A DNA stretch of 41,120 nt, from the IMG/VR virus record IMGVR_UViG_3300046001_009273, positions 1 through 41,120 of that record, one strand, 5' to 3'. The first letter of the stretch is position 1, and each line of letters starts with the position of its first letter. Under the pieces are notes generated by a model, which saw only the letters and a program-made list of their open reading frames with translations, was not told the origin of the DNA and ran no database searches. A program made the translations under genes and the position numbers. Positions 1 through 7,784 of this stretch are shown here, one piece after another. Origin of the DNA: a virus.

Positions 1-188
1 AGACACTTACTACATTTTTTATGATTAAGAGGTAATAAAGGGAGAGATAATTTATTTTGTAATCTTTTTATTAATGTCTCCTCATTATTACATTTCTTAC
101 ACCAGCTTTGTAACCCATCCTTACTTTTTACCTTTTTACAGAAATCACTAAATAATTTTAATTCTTTACATTTACTACATTTTTTCAT
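1..188 (-). CDS. Zinc-finger/HNH-type endonuclease-like protein, N-terminal part (runs off window)
   Basis: An open frame starts with ATG at 188 and continues to the window edge, giving 62 residues. It begins MKKCSKCKEL, with CxxC pairs near residues 4-7 and 30-33 and a third CSKC pair starting at the edge. The spacing (KLFSDFCKK then WCKKC) is that of the treble-clef module found at the N-terminus of many phage HNH endonucleases. No catalytic HNH is within the window, so endonuclease function is inferred from family resemblance only. A structured non-coding stretch precedes it. Confidence 0.6.
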   Translation of the reverse strand, partial: MKKCSKCKELKLFSDFCKKVKSKDGLQSWCKKCNNEETLIKRLQNKLSLPLLPLNHKKCSKC

Positions 189-310
189 TTGAAATAAGAA
201 ACCTACAGCTTTCGAGGTCGGAGTCTCTACTTGCTATAGGTTCTAAATTAATATTTTATATATGTAGCTCCGACACTACGAGTATAAATATTACAAAACT
301 CATTTTTAAT
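189..310 (-). ncRNA. Candidate pseudoknotted RNA / structured leader
   Basis: This 122-base gap holds a 10-bp hairpin (AACCTATAGC with GCTGTAGGTT, about 196-242). Its 23-base loop contains CTCCGAC, which is complementary to GTCGGAG about 45 bases upstream (268-274). CTAC next to the upstream strand can also pair with GTAG in the loop, giving up to 11 bp in a pseudoknot. No tRNA, known riboswitch or group I intron core was recognised. It could be a leader that controls the downstream endonuclease-like gene, or a remnant of a mobile intron. Confidence 0.4.
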
Positions 311-619
311 TTAATTTAAGGTTTCTAATAATTTTTTTACTTTAATACACATTTCATAATCTTCTACTTCTTCGAAGTATACTAACCCCATTTCTAAAGC
401 AGGTTCCCATTCATCTTCATTAACTGTTAAAATAACCTCATCCATTTCTTCATCCTCAGTTAAGGTAACAATAAATAGATCAACCATTGAAATTTTTTTA
501 TTTTTCTTCCAAAGATGATTTAACATCTCATAAGTTTGAATATGAATAACCTCTGGGTGTGATTCAGTATATTCAATTAAGTCATCTGTGTCTTTTAATG
601 TTAATTTTTTGGTTTTCAT
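311..619 (-). CDS. Hypothetical acidic phage protein, 102 aa
   Basis: No recognised domain. The N-terminus is lysine-rich (MKTKKLTLKD), and the rest is strongly acidic with a TLTEDEEMDE stretch and many Glu/Asp in the C-terminal half. It has no Cys motif or membrane segment. Its start abuts the stop of the upstream 119-residue gene, so the two are probably co-transcribed from the promoter at 984-1015. Function unknown. Confidence 0.75.
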   Translation of the reverse strand: MKTKKLTLKDTDDLIEYTESHPEVIHIQTYEMLNHLWKKNKKISMVDLFIVTLTEDEEMDEVILTVNEDEWEPALEMGLVYFEEVEDYEMCIKVKKLLETLN

Positions 620-979
620 TTATTTGGTTTTACGAGGTTTTCTTACTTTAGGACGGTCAGAAGGGAAATGGTTATAAAATATTTCACATAACTCCTTTTC
701 TAATGTTTCAATTGCTTCCTTATCAGCTTTAGTAATACGAGTTTTTCTTTCGTTTTTCTTAGGCTCATATTTACTTTTTAAAGCACTTAATTGTGCTTCT
801 TTTCTATCAAATACACCCCATACAGGGTCTTTGATAGTGACACTTAAAGGACCTTGTGGGTTAATGTTTTTATCCCATTCCCAAATAAATGTTTCGCCAT
901 TATGATCTTTAAATTCTTGTGTGTATTGTAAAATAGGAGTATCGTTTTCAGCTATTCTACCTCGTCTTTCTACTTTCAT
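620..979 (-). CDS. Hypothetical basic phage protein, 119 aa
   Basis: Not assigned to a family. The N-terminal half is Trp-containing and probably beta-rich. A lysine/arginine-rich segment follows (KYEPKKNERKTR), and the tail is basic (RPKVRKPRKTK), so nucleic-acid contact is possible but unproven. It is the first gene behind a clear promoter whose -7 box lies only 4 bases from the ATG, so its mRNA may be leaderless. Its stop directly adjoins the ATG of the next gene. Confidence 0.75.
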   Translation of the reverse strand: MKVERRGRIAENDTPILQYTQEFKDHNGETFIWEWDKNINPQGPLSVTIKDPVWGVFDRKEAQLSALKSKYEPKKNERKTRITKADKEAIETLEKELCEIFYNHFPSDRPKVRKPRKTK

Positions 980-983
980 AACC

Positions 984-1015
984 TTAATATACGAAAAAAA
1001 TTTTACTTAACCAAA
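984..1015 (-). promoter_or_regulatory. Promoter TTTG-N20-TATATTAA
   Basis: On the minus strand, TTTG at 1015-1012 is followed after 20 bases by TATATTAA at 991-984. This matches the window-wide promoter pattern and the known Bacteroidota -33/-7 layout. The ATG of the 119-residue gene lies 4 bases beyond the -7 box. Confidence 0.7.
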
Positions 1016-1428
1016 CTTTTTACTTCTTTTATATGCTTACATTCTCTGTCCTTAGCTCTCCATACTCCTGGACAATTGCAACTAAATTTGAATCCATTTC
1101 GTTTAGTAACATATTCTCCATCCCCACTTGAGGATTTGAATTTCCAAGTATCAATTTCTTTTACTTGTTCTTGTTTTGATATCTTTTGTGCCCATTTTAT
1201 ATCACTCAATTCAGTATTTGGGTGACATGGTACCCAACCAGGAACAATATATCTACCACTAAGTGTGTTTATTAAACTTGGTGGAATTAAGGATTCAATT
1301 TGGTATTTGTGAACTTGAACTATAGATGTTCTTACATTGGGGTTATCTATAGTAATAGCAGTATTAGAATGTACTGTATAATCTTCCATAAAACCACAAT
1401 TCCAAGTATTTGAAACATTGTATAACAT
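1003..1428 (-). CDS. SWIM-type zinc-finger protein, 141 aa
   Basis: The C-terminus carries C117-N-C119 and C130-K-H132, the CxC-x10-CxH pattern of the SWIM zinc finger. This domain is generally thought to bind DNA or protein. The N-terminal 95 residues have no recognised domain. The gene stands alone behind the promoter at 1454-1484, and its end overlaps the promoter of the next gene. Phage SWIM proteins are usually hypothetical, so the role here is unknown. Confidence 0.75.
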   Translation of the reverse strand: MLYNVSNTWNCGFMEDYTVHSNTAITIDNPNVRTSIVQVHKYQIESLIPPSLINTLSGRYIVPGWVPCHPNTELSDIKWAQKISKQEQVKEIDTWKFKSSSGDGEYVTKRNGFKFSCNCPGVWRAKDRECKHIKEVKSLVK

Positions 1429-1453
1429 AACCTTTCTTTTTTAAATTTATACT

Positions 1454-1484
1454 TAAATATACGAAAAAAATCTTAAATATCCAA
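1454..1484 (-). promoter_or_regulatory. Promoter TTG-N20-TATATTTA
   Basis: TTG at 1484-1482, a 20-base spacer with a T tract ending in CG, then TATATTTA at 1461-1454. It sits about 26 bases upstream of the SWIM protein start and just after the end of the degenerate HNH gene. Confidence 0.7.
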
Positions 1485-1488
1485 GTTT

Positions 1489-2169
1489 TTAGTCATTGTA
1501 TGATACAAAATCATCATTTTCATCTTTATCATCGTTTTCGTCTAATAAATTTAATGATTTGAATTGCTCATACATTGCATCATCCATTTCCCATTTAACT
1601 TCTTGGATTTTAGGTATTTCGTATGTGTCTTCTATACCTTGTATTTGTTTAGGAGTAAATATATCTCCGATAGTTAAATAATAACAATTGTAGCATAGAA
1701 ACTCTAAGTTATCCTGTTTCCAATCTCGTTTATTCCCATTTTTAAAATTAACTAACAATGGTACTCTATAATCTGATACACGTTGTTCCTTAAATCCACA
1801 ACAAGTACATTCTTCAGCTAATATTGCTTCTTGAATTAATCTACGTTTGAATTTATCTATACTAAATGACTCGGTGTATAATTCTCCTGATAGTATTTTT
1901 TGTAGGTCAGGGTCTCTACCATGATGTTTTAGAAATTTAGGAATACCTTTACCCACTTGATTTTTATGAACATCAAATAGTGTTGGTGAGTTAGGATCGT
2001 TATCGTCTACTCTGAATGATTTGAAATATGGTTTAATATGTTGGTAGGAACAATTTAAGTATCGAGCTGCTGCTCTAATACTTTTAGTAACCTTCATTGC
2101 ACGTAACAAATCTTCTTTTGAGTATATTTTTGGTTTTGGACCCTTACGAAAATCATTTGGATGAGCCAT
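1489..2169 (-). CDS. HTH plus degenerate HNH-fold protein, 226 aa
   Basis: Residues about 15-50 look like a helix-turn-helix (KEDLLRAMKVTKSIRAAARY). Residues 121-165 have the HNH/treble-clef frame with C121/C124 and C159/C162. Where active HNH enzymes carry Asp-His, this protein has N141-F142. The closing His after CxxC is Tyr, while the GN..W..DNLEFLC core is kept. This suggests a DNA-binding protein derived from an HNH enzyme without nuclease activity. The C-terminal about 35 residues are acidic. The next gene upstream ends 6 bases before its start. Confidence 0.7.
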   Translation of the reverse strand: MAHPNDFRKGPKPKIYSKEDLLRAMKVTKSIRAAARYLNCSYQHIKPYFKSFRVDDNDPNSPTLFDVHKNQVGKGIPKFLKHHGRDPDLQKILSGELYTESFSIDKFKRRLIQEAILAEECTCCGFKEQRVSDYRVPLLVNFKNGNKRDWKQDNLEFLCYNCYYLTIGDIFTPKQIQGIEDTYEIPKIQEVKWEMDDAMYEQFKSLNLLDENDDKDENDDFVSYND

Positions 2170-2174
2170 ATAAC

Positions 2175-2603
2175 TTATTTTTCGTTTAAAAAGTCGGGTA
2201 TTATTTGGGATAAATAATTATAAAGATCTTCAGCTGTTTTTAGAAATATTTCTACTTCAGTTCCATCTTCTTTAGTTTCAATCAAGTAATTTATTGTACC
2301 ATCTAAATTGGCACGTTCATATAAATAGAATGTAATTAATTCATATACGTTCGTTCCCCAAGTTAATAACATTAATTTATCTATAACTCCATAGAATGGT
2401 TCCTCGTATTCAAATAGATCTAATCCAAATTCACTTTGCAATCGAGCAGATTTATTAAGTGCTTTTTCATATTGTTCTATAAGTGATATAAATAGAATTT
2501 TCTTTTTGAATGCCTTATTTCGTCTTTGTTTTTTAATTAAAACTGGAGAATTAAGTAACTGTTCAAATGCTTCTTGAAGACTATTTTGTAGGTTGGGATC
2601 CAT
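2175..2603 (-). CDS. Hypothetical phage protein, 142 aa
   Basis: Unrecognised, probably mostly helical, with a basic patch (KKQRRNKAFKKK) near residues 24-35 and an acidic C-terminal half. Its start overlaps the end of the upstream gene by 23 bases, indicating translational coupling within the 3313-to-1489 cluster. Function unknown. Confidence 0.75.
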   Translation of the reverse strand: MDPNLQNSLQEAFEQLLNSPVLIKKQRRNKAFKKKILFISLIEQYEKALNKSARLQSEFGLDLFEYEEPFYGVIDKLMLLTWGTNVYELITFYLYERANLDGTINYLIETKEDGTEVEIFLKTAEDLYNYLSQIIPDFLNEK

Positions 2604-2907
2604 TTTTTTCTAATTCTTTATATAAACTATCAATTTGGGAGCATTTACGGTAATCCTCTATTCTAATAAAGTATTCTAATGAAGATTTTAGTGTAGATAA
2701 ATAATTTTCTTTAGTTATTATTATATTAGCTTCTAATTGTGGTATAGCACATACCGTAAATTCTTTTTTATTATCTTTAATGGCCTGTTTCATCCCGTCT
2801 ACAACGTTTTCAAATATAGAATGTTGTATTTTAGGAGCAAAAAGGGTATCTAAAATACCCCTTGTACTATACTCCTTTAATAATATGTTAGGCAGGTGTC
2901 TCTTCAT
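2581..2907 (-). CDS. Hypothetical phage protein, 108 aa
   Basis: No domain recognised. The start is placed at MKRHLPNIL (ATG at 2907) because the longer reading from 2949 would overlap the upstream gene by over 60 bases. The chosen start overlaps by 20 bases. The protein looks helical, with two Cys and no motif. It is coupled to both neighbours by short overlaps. Confidence 0.65.
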   Translation of the reverse strand: MKRHLPNILLKEYSTRGILDTLFAPKIQHSIFENVVDGMKQAIKDNKKEFTVCAIPQLEANIIITKENYLSTLKSSLEYFIRIEDYRKCSQIDSLYKELEKNGSQPTK

Positions 2908-3313
2908 TATCAGAACTTGTTGATTGAGCTTCTCCTTCCATACTTCCACCCAATACTTTATCTTTAATAAAGGTAAATACTGAATCTAATGGGATTTGGA
3001 AGTTAGCAGCCATTTTATCAGGCGCGTCTGTGTCTCTATCAAATTCTAAACCATAGTCAACGAATTTTTTAGATACTGCTGTTGATATTGAACTTTGTAG
3101 TGAATCAACTTCTTCAGGTGTTAGATTAGTTAATACTTCTCCATTTTCATTTACAGGAAAAAATTTAACTTTAATACCTTTTTTAGTTGGGTTTTTATTT
3201 ACATCTACTACTACTTTAAAGCTTTCACCACCAATAGTAGCGTTATAGTTTAATTCACCTTCTTCTTTAAGAAATTCTTCACTTAGAAAGAAATCACGTA
3301 ATTTGTATTCCAT
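2888..3313 (-). CDS. Hypothetical acidic phage protein, 141 aa
   Basis: No recognised family. Residues 20-65 look beta-rich and residues 75-125 mixed. The C-terminal tail is Ser/Glu-rich and probably disordered (EGEAQSTSSDNEETPA). It is the first gene after the glycan cluster. An ATAAATATT element (3329-3337) lies just upstream, but no convincing -33 box accompanies it. Confidence 0.7.
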   Translation of the reverse strand: MEYKLRDFFLSEEFLKEEGELNYNATIGGESFKVVVDVNKNPTKKGIKVKFFPVNENGEVLTNLTPEEVDSLQSSISTAVSKKFVDYGLEFDRDTDAPDKMAANFQIPLDSVFTFIKDKVLGGSMEGEAQSTSSDNEETPA

Positions 3314-3335
3314 GTTGTTAATTTTGGTATAAATA

Positions 3336-4103
3336 TTAAAGATATTTTAAATTATTTAAAGGATTATGTTTAATGTTAGTCCCCCATTTATATATTGAAT
3401 AATTAAAGCATTCTTGTTCTATAAGTTGCTTTTCTTGCTGTTTCTCAGGAGTAGGAGCAGTACCTAATGATACAAAATGATAAAAACTACAATTATATGT
3501 TCTTAGCATCTTCATTCCATTTAATTGACATTTCAAGAAAAATTCCCAATCAACTGTCCATGGACCAGGGTATGTTTCATCAAACCCCCCAATTTTTAAA
3601 TAGTCTATTTTAGAGATTAAAAATGGGAATGTTGAACCTTCTTCTGTAGTTTCATTTCTCCTATTATTAATCTCATAAGCCCAAAACGCTTTCAAATCAA
3701 ACGTTTTAGGATCACGACCTAAATCCTTAATATCAAACTGTCTAAACATGCTATGAGTAGGTTCAATTTGATTTGGGGATAATACTGAATTAGATTGATA
3801 GGCCTCTAGTAAGTACTTATCCCAATTAGTAGGAAATATATTATCGTCTTGAACATGAAATACTAAATCAAATTTAGCATTACAATGACCAAAGTTCATT
3901 GCTCGTATCATCCCAACATTCTCTTCAAGATTTAGGATTTCAATATCATTAGAGTATTTATCTAATACTTCCTTATTAACATCATAGTAACCATCTACTA
4001 CAACTATAATCTGATTTTTATATAACTGTCCCGTTATAGCTGATTTAAGACATAAGTCTAATGCTTCAGGTTCTTTATAAGTTGGTATTACTACTGTTAT
4101 CAT
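3336..4103 (-). CDS. GT2-type glycosyltransferase, 255 aa
   Basis: A GT-A fold family 2 transferase: MITVVIPTYKE at the N-terminus, then ENVGMIRAMNFG (61-72) and the DXD-like metal site QDDN (85-88). The later GPWTVDWEFF resembles the ED-type acceptor region. It should transfer a sugar from a nucleotide donor; the acceptor is unknown. It is the last gene of the glycan cluster and overlaps the upstream gene by ATGA. No membrane segment, so it is probably cytosolic. Confidence 0.85.
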   Translation of the reverse strand: MITVVIPTYKEPEALDLCLKSAITGQLYKNQIIVVVDGYYDVNKEVLDKYSNDIEILNLEENVGMIRAMNFGHCNAKFDLVFHVQDDNIFPTNWDKYLLEAYQSNSVLSPNQIEPTHSMFRQFDIKDLGRDPKTFDLKAFWAYEINNRRNETTEEGSTFPFLISKIDYLKIGGFDETYPGPWTVDWEFFLKCQLNGMKMLRTYNCSFYHFVSLGTAPTPEKQQEKQLIEQECFNYSIYKWGTNIKHNPLNNLKYL

Positions 4104-4795
4104 ATGTTATTCCAATCTGTTAAAGGGGTTAGCCATGCTGTTTCTCCATGTGTTGAATACCCTGGTAATGGAGTAATTAGTAATTCATTTTGATCTCTTA
4201 GATCTAAAAACATATGAAAATCTTGTGGATAAGTCCCAGTTGTATATTTCCTTAATGTTGATTCTGTTTTTTTTAAGGTACTAACTTTAGAAGCAAATGT
4301 CATAGTAGTAGCATTAGTTATTTTCCAGTGGATTGAGTCTGTTAAGTAAACTCTGGTGTCTTCAGCTCCACCTTCGCAATATGGATTTCCCCCTTGTGAT
4401 GGAGTCATGTATTTATCGGGATGATCATAGAGTGATATAAAAGCTGGATCTAAATTAAAACCTTCCTCTAATATTTTATCAGATCCGGGTTTATGTAAAT
4501 AATCATTTTCAACAAAGTAGATTATCTCATCATCATTATATTTTAAAGCTTTATCTAAAGCTAAATTAAATGTTCCTGCTCCATGACCTATGGATACTTT
4601 TTCTATATTAACTGGGTCAATATATTTTATAATCATATTTAAAGTATTCTCACTACAGTTATCTGCTATAATTAATATATCATGAATATGGTCAAAAAAC
4701 ACATTACATAAATTTTTTAGGCAGGATTCATTATTAATATAATCAGGTTTTATTTTGTTATAACCTGCATCGGATATTCTATAAATTATTTTCAT
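4100..4795 (-). CDS. GT-A-like putative glycosyltransferase, 231 aa
   Basis: The N-terminus (MKIIYRISDAGYNK) and the central IIYFVENDYLH around residues 91-101 resemble the donor-binding strand and DXD-like site of GT-A enzymes, here END. A later PQDFHMFLDLR may form the acceptor side. Overlaps of 4 bases with both neighbours place it inside the glycan operon. Family membership is inferred from fold signs and context; the substrate is unknown. Confidence 0.6.
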   Translation of the reverse strand: MKIIYRISDAGYNKIKPDYINNESCLKNLCNVFFDHIHDILIIADNCSENTLNMIIKYIDPVNIEKVSIGHGAGTFNLALDKALKYNDDEIIYFVENDYLHKPGSDKILEEGFNLDPAFISLYDHPDKYMTPSQGGNPYCEGGAEDTRVYLTDSIHWKITNATTMTFASKVSTLKKTESTLRKYTTGTYPQDFHMFLDLRDQNELLITPLPGYSTHGETAWLTPLTDWNNI

Positions 4796-5592
4796 ATTAT
4801 AGTCATTAGTTGTTCTTTATAATGCATGTGACATATCCCTTCTATTAGTAGATTTTTATGACTACAATCATGTATGACATCATCTTTAATTATTTTGAGT
4901 AAATATAAGTATTTTTCTTCAGATATCAAATGGAATTTTGATAAATTATTTCGTTGGATACAATTTTTTAAAAAATCCTCACAACTCCATCCAGGGAGGT
5001 GTTCCCATATTTTACCATTATAATTTTCTAGGGTTTGGAGGTGATTATAAGTTTTATCTAAATATTCTTGATTATTTAAATAATCACATTTAGAAACATT
5101 TATAAAATATAAATTAGTTTGTGGATAAAAATCTTCATTTAATATTCTTACAAAATCAAAATTATATTTAACCATTCCCCCATAACCCACCCCATTTAAA
5201 TAATAAAAATCAACTTCAGGTATTTCTTTTTCAAAAAGAATATCCATTAATATAGTATCATTTGCAGATTTACATAACCAATCTATATTACTTTTTTTAC
5301 AGAAATCAAATATTAAATTATCTAAATCTGCATAACCATGATTATGACCCCTATTTACTTCATTATCTATTAACCTAACATTAGGAAAATACCTTTCCCA
5401 CATATCAATATGTCTGTTAATTAAGTTTAAATCAAATTCCTTATAATTAGTGGCTACAATAATATGTTTAAATTCCTTTAATACAGGTAAGTTATATATT
5501 AAATATTGCTCTAAAGTATCTATATCTTCTTGAGAAGAGATATAACCTATGGTACCATATACTGATTTGTTGATTAATTCTTTAATAAGCAT
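4792..5592 (-). CDS. Putative GT-A-like glycosyltransferase, 266 aa
   Basis: The pattern NRGHNHGYADLDNLIFDF followed by DWLCKSANDTILMD around residues 80-116 resembles the GT2 stretch that leads to the DXD motif, but the metal site reads SANDT rather than a clean DXD. The region after it has no strong signature. It overlaps the reductase gene upstream by 19 bases and the next transferase gene by 4. Probably a sugar-transfer enzyme or a degenerate relative. Confidence 0.5.
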   Translation of the reverse strand: MLIKELINKSVYGTIGYISSQEDIDTLEQYLIYNLPVLKEFKHIIVATNYKEFDLNLINRHIDMWERYFPNVRLIDNEVNRGHNHGYADLDNLIFDFCKKSNIDWLCKSANDTILMDILFEKEIPEVDFYYLNGVGYGGMVKYNFDFVRILNEDFYPQTNLYFINVSKCDYLNNQEYLDKTYNHLQTLENYNGKIWEHLPGWSCEDFLKNCIQRNNLSKFHLISEEKYLYLLKIIKDDVIHDCSHKNLLIEGICHMHYKEQLMTII

Positions 5593-6293
5593 TGTTTTAA
5601 TTTATTAATATTCATAGTTGTATTTGAGGGAACATTTTTAGGTTTAAAAGCAGCATTAACATTAGGATTTGTTTTTTCAGCTAACTCATACATGGTTTTA
5701 ACTTCAGTACCTACATTATATAACCCTTTAGCATCTGCTGTTATTAAAGCAATAATCCAAGTAGCTATACAGTCTACATAGTCAAAATTACCTATTTGAT
5801 CTACCCAGGCTTTATCATAAGGAAAAGGTTTTGATTTATGAGTACCTCTACAAATTAAATAATTATTTGATTTTAATTCAATGTAAGCATCAGCTAACAA
5901 TTTTGTATATGAATACCAATTATTACCATGAATAGGAATATCATTCTCTGAAGCATTATTTATAGAGTTAGTATAAACATAATCAGATGATATATGTACT
6001 AATTTAATATTATGTATATTACAAAAATCAACTAGATTTGCTACTCCTTTATAATTAACATCCCAGTGGTTATTAGGGTCATTAGAATAAGTATTAGTAT
6101 TTGCTATGCAATTTATTATAACATCATATTTTGTAGTAAAAACAACCCCTTCATAACTCTCTATAAAATACTTATAAAACAATTCAGGTTGTGTAATATC
6201 AAAACCATCTTGCTTTCTAGATATCATATCCCATCCCATTATTTGATGAATATCACTTCCTAGTAATCCATCACCTAAAATAACTACTTTCAT
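5574..6293 (-). CDS. RmlD-like NAD(P)-dependent 4-keto-sugar reductase, 239 aa
   Basis: An extended short-chain dehydrogenase: Rossmann GDGLLG at residues 7-12, SSDYVYT at about 102-108 and the YxxxK pair Y127/K131. This is the dTDP-4-dehydrorhamnose reductase (RmlD/RfbD) type that reduces a nucleotide-linked 4-keto sugar. It is shorter than the usual about 290-300 residues. It lies two genes after the PLP dehydrase, so the two may act on the same nucleotide sugar. The exact substrate cannot be read from sequence. Confidence 0.8.
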   Translation of the reverse strand: MKVVILGDGLLGSDIHQIMGWDMISRKQDGFDITQPELFYKYFIESYEGVVFTTKYDVIINCIANTNTYSNDPNNHWDVNYKGVANLVDFCNIHNIKLVHISSDYVYTNSINNASENDIPIHGNNWYSYTKLLADAYIELKSNNYLICRGTHKSKPFPYDKAWVDQIGNFDYVDCIATWIIALITADAKGLYNVGTEVKTMYELAEKTNPNVNAAFKPKNVPSNTTMNINKLKQCLLKN

Positions 6294-6493
6294 TCTGGAA
6301 ATATTTCAATGCAAAGAACATTTTTATCATTTATTAAAATCATTCTACCATCTTTAGTTAATAATTTAGTAAATTGACCTTGCTTTACTGTTGTTGATTC
6401 TATATTCTCAAAAGTACGTTTATCACCATATATAAAATGGATAATTTGAGTAACGTACTTACCTTGTGATTTTATACTAGATTGTAAATCCAT
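6290..6493 (-). CDS. Small hypothetical protein in glycan operon, 67 aa
   Basis: No recognised domain; a short beta-rich protein with the core KLLTKDGRMILINDKNV. It lies between the PLP dehydrase gene (1 base away) and the RmlD-like gene (ATGA overlap), so it is co-translated with two sugar-modifying enzymes. The spacing favours a real gene, but function is unknown. Confidence 0.65.
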   Translation of the reverse strand: MDLQSSIKSQGKYVTQIIHFIYGDKRTFENIESTTVKQGQFTKLLTKDGRMILINDKNVLCIEIFPE

Positions 6494-6494
6494 T

Positions 6495-7784
6495 TTATTT
6501 ATTAAATTTTTTAACTACTTCTTCAACATAATTAAATACTTCTTCAGTGTAATGTGGTGCAGCACCTATAAAAAATACTTTATCTAACACTTTATTAGCT
6601 TCAGGAAATTCTTTATAATCACCTAAATGTTTATAACCAGGATGCATTAATATGTTACCGGCAAAATAATTTCTAGTTTGGATTAGATTCTCTTCTAAAT
6701 GCTGAACTAGTTTATGTTTTAAACCTGGATCATCACATATAAATGGAGTTCCAAACCAATTAGTACTTGCTTTATCTAATGAATGAATAGCTCTAAGTCC
6801 TGGTATGTTATTAGTAAAGATTTTGTCTAATCTTTCTTTAGAATTTTTTCTATTGGTATCAATTTCATCTAGTTTTTCTAATTGTACTAAACCAATTGCA
6901 CCTTGTAAATCTAGTGGTTTTAAATTATAACCCATGTTATCAAAGACATATTTATGATCAATATCATTTTCATAACCTTCTAAATGTCTACCAAATCTAC
7001 ATCCACAACTACCTTGCTGCAGTAAATTAGCAGCACCTACACAGTAACAAGCTCTACCCCACCATGAATAACTCATGATTAACTTTTTAAGTTCCTCATC
7101 ATTGGTGCAAATCATACCACCTTCACCTGTTGACATGTGATGTGATGGATAAAATGAATTTGAATAAGCAACATAGTACTCATTTAAGTATTTATCCCCC
7201 CATTTAGAACCTAAACTATCACAATTATCACCAACTAATAATATATTATGTTTTTGAGTTATTTCTACTAACCTATCAAAATCAGGAGCATTACCCAACA
7301 CAGGTGATACAAAGATTGCTTTAGTACGAGATGTAATTTTGGCTTCAATTAAATTTAAATCAAAATTTAAAGTATCCCATTCAATATCAATGAATACAGG
7401 TTTTAATCTATTTTGATCGATTACTGATATAGTGGTTGCAAAACCCACAGGTGATACTATAATTTCATCTCCATCAGTCCAATTGAATCGTTTTTTCAAG
7501 GCAGCAATCAATACTAGGTTAGCAGATGAACCTGAATTAACCATATGAGAGTATTTGGTTTTAAATTTTTTACCAAATTTCATTTCAAAACGATTAACTT
7601 TAGCTCCAGTTGTAACCCAAGCTCCATTTAAAAATGTATCTATAGCAGCTTCAATTTCTTTATTATCCCAATAGGGACCTGAATACCATACAGTACTTTC
7701 ACCAGGTGTAAATTTCTTACTGTTAAGTAAATAAGGTGGTAAATGATTACCTACTAGTTTTTGAATGTCTTCTAATTGAATCAT
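6495..7784 (-). CDS. E1/RfbH-type PLP-[2Fe-2S] sugar 3-dehydrase, 429 aa
   Basis: A DegT/DnrJ/EryC1/StrS-fold protein with the PLP region SGSSANL (84-90) and D186. The usual Schiff-base Lys is replaced by His in FYPSHHMSTGEGG (H215/H216), as in CDP-4-keto-6-deoxyglucose-3-dehydrase (E1, RfbH) and ColD. The cysteines C188, C246, C248 and C260 give C-x57-C-x1-C-x11-C. Known E1 enzymes use C-x57-C-x1-C-x7-C to bind a [2Fe-2S] cluster. This points to C-3 deoxygenation of a nucleotide 4-keto-6-deoxyhexose on the way to a 3,6-dideoxysugar. The partner reductase (E3/RfbI) is not in the window. Confidence 0.88.
   Translation of the reverse strand: MIQLEDIQKLVGNHLPPYLLNSKKFTPGESTVWYSGPYWDNKEIEAAIDTFLNGAWVTTGAKVNRFEMKFGKKFKTKYSHMVNSGSSANLVLIAALKKRFNWTDGDEIIVSPVGFATTISVIDQNRLKPVFIDIEWDTLNFDLNLIEAKITSRTKAIFVSPVLGNAPDFDRLVEITQKHNILLVGDNCDSLGSKWGDKYLNEYYVAYSNSFYPSHHMSTGEGGMICTNDEELKKLIMSYSWWGRACYCVGAANLLQQGSCGCRFGRHLEGYENDIDHKYVFDNMGYNLKPLDLQGAIGLVQLEKLDEIDTNRKNSKERLDKIFTNNIPGLRAIHSLDKASTNWFGTPFICDDPGLKHKLVQHLEENLIQTRNYFAGNILMHPGYKHLGDYKEFPEANKVLDKVFFIGAAPHYTEEVFNYVEEVVKKFNK

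Noticed and set aside
284-292. T4-type late promoter TATAAATA
   Set aside because: The TATAAATA strings next to the endonuclease genes read on the plus strand, opposite to all genes. On the sense strand they are TATTTATA and mostly better explained as -7 boxes of the TTG-N20 pattern.
190-300. tRNA gene
   Set aside because: GTCGGAG/CTCCGAC could be read as a 7-bp acceptor stem, but the enclosed length is only about 58 bases, with no T-loop GTTC motif and no cloverleaf arms.
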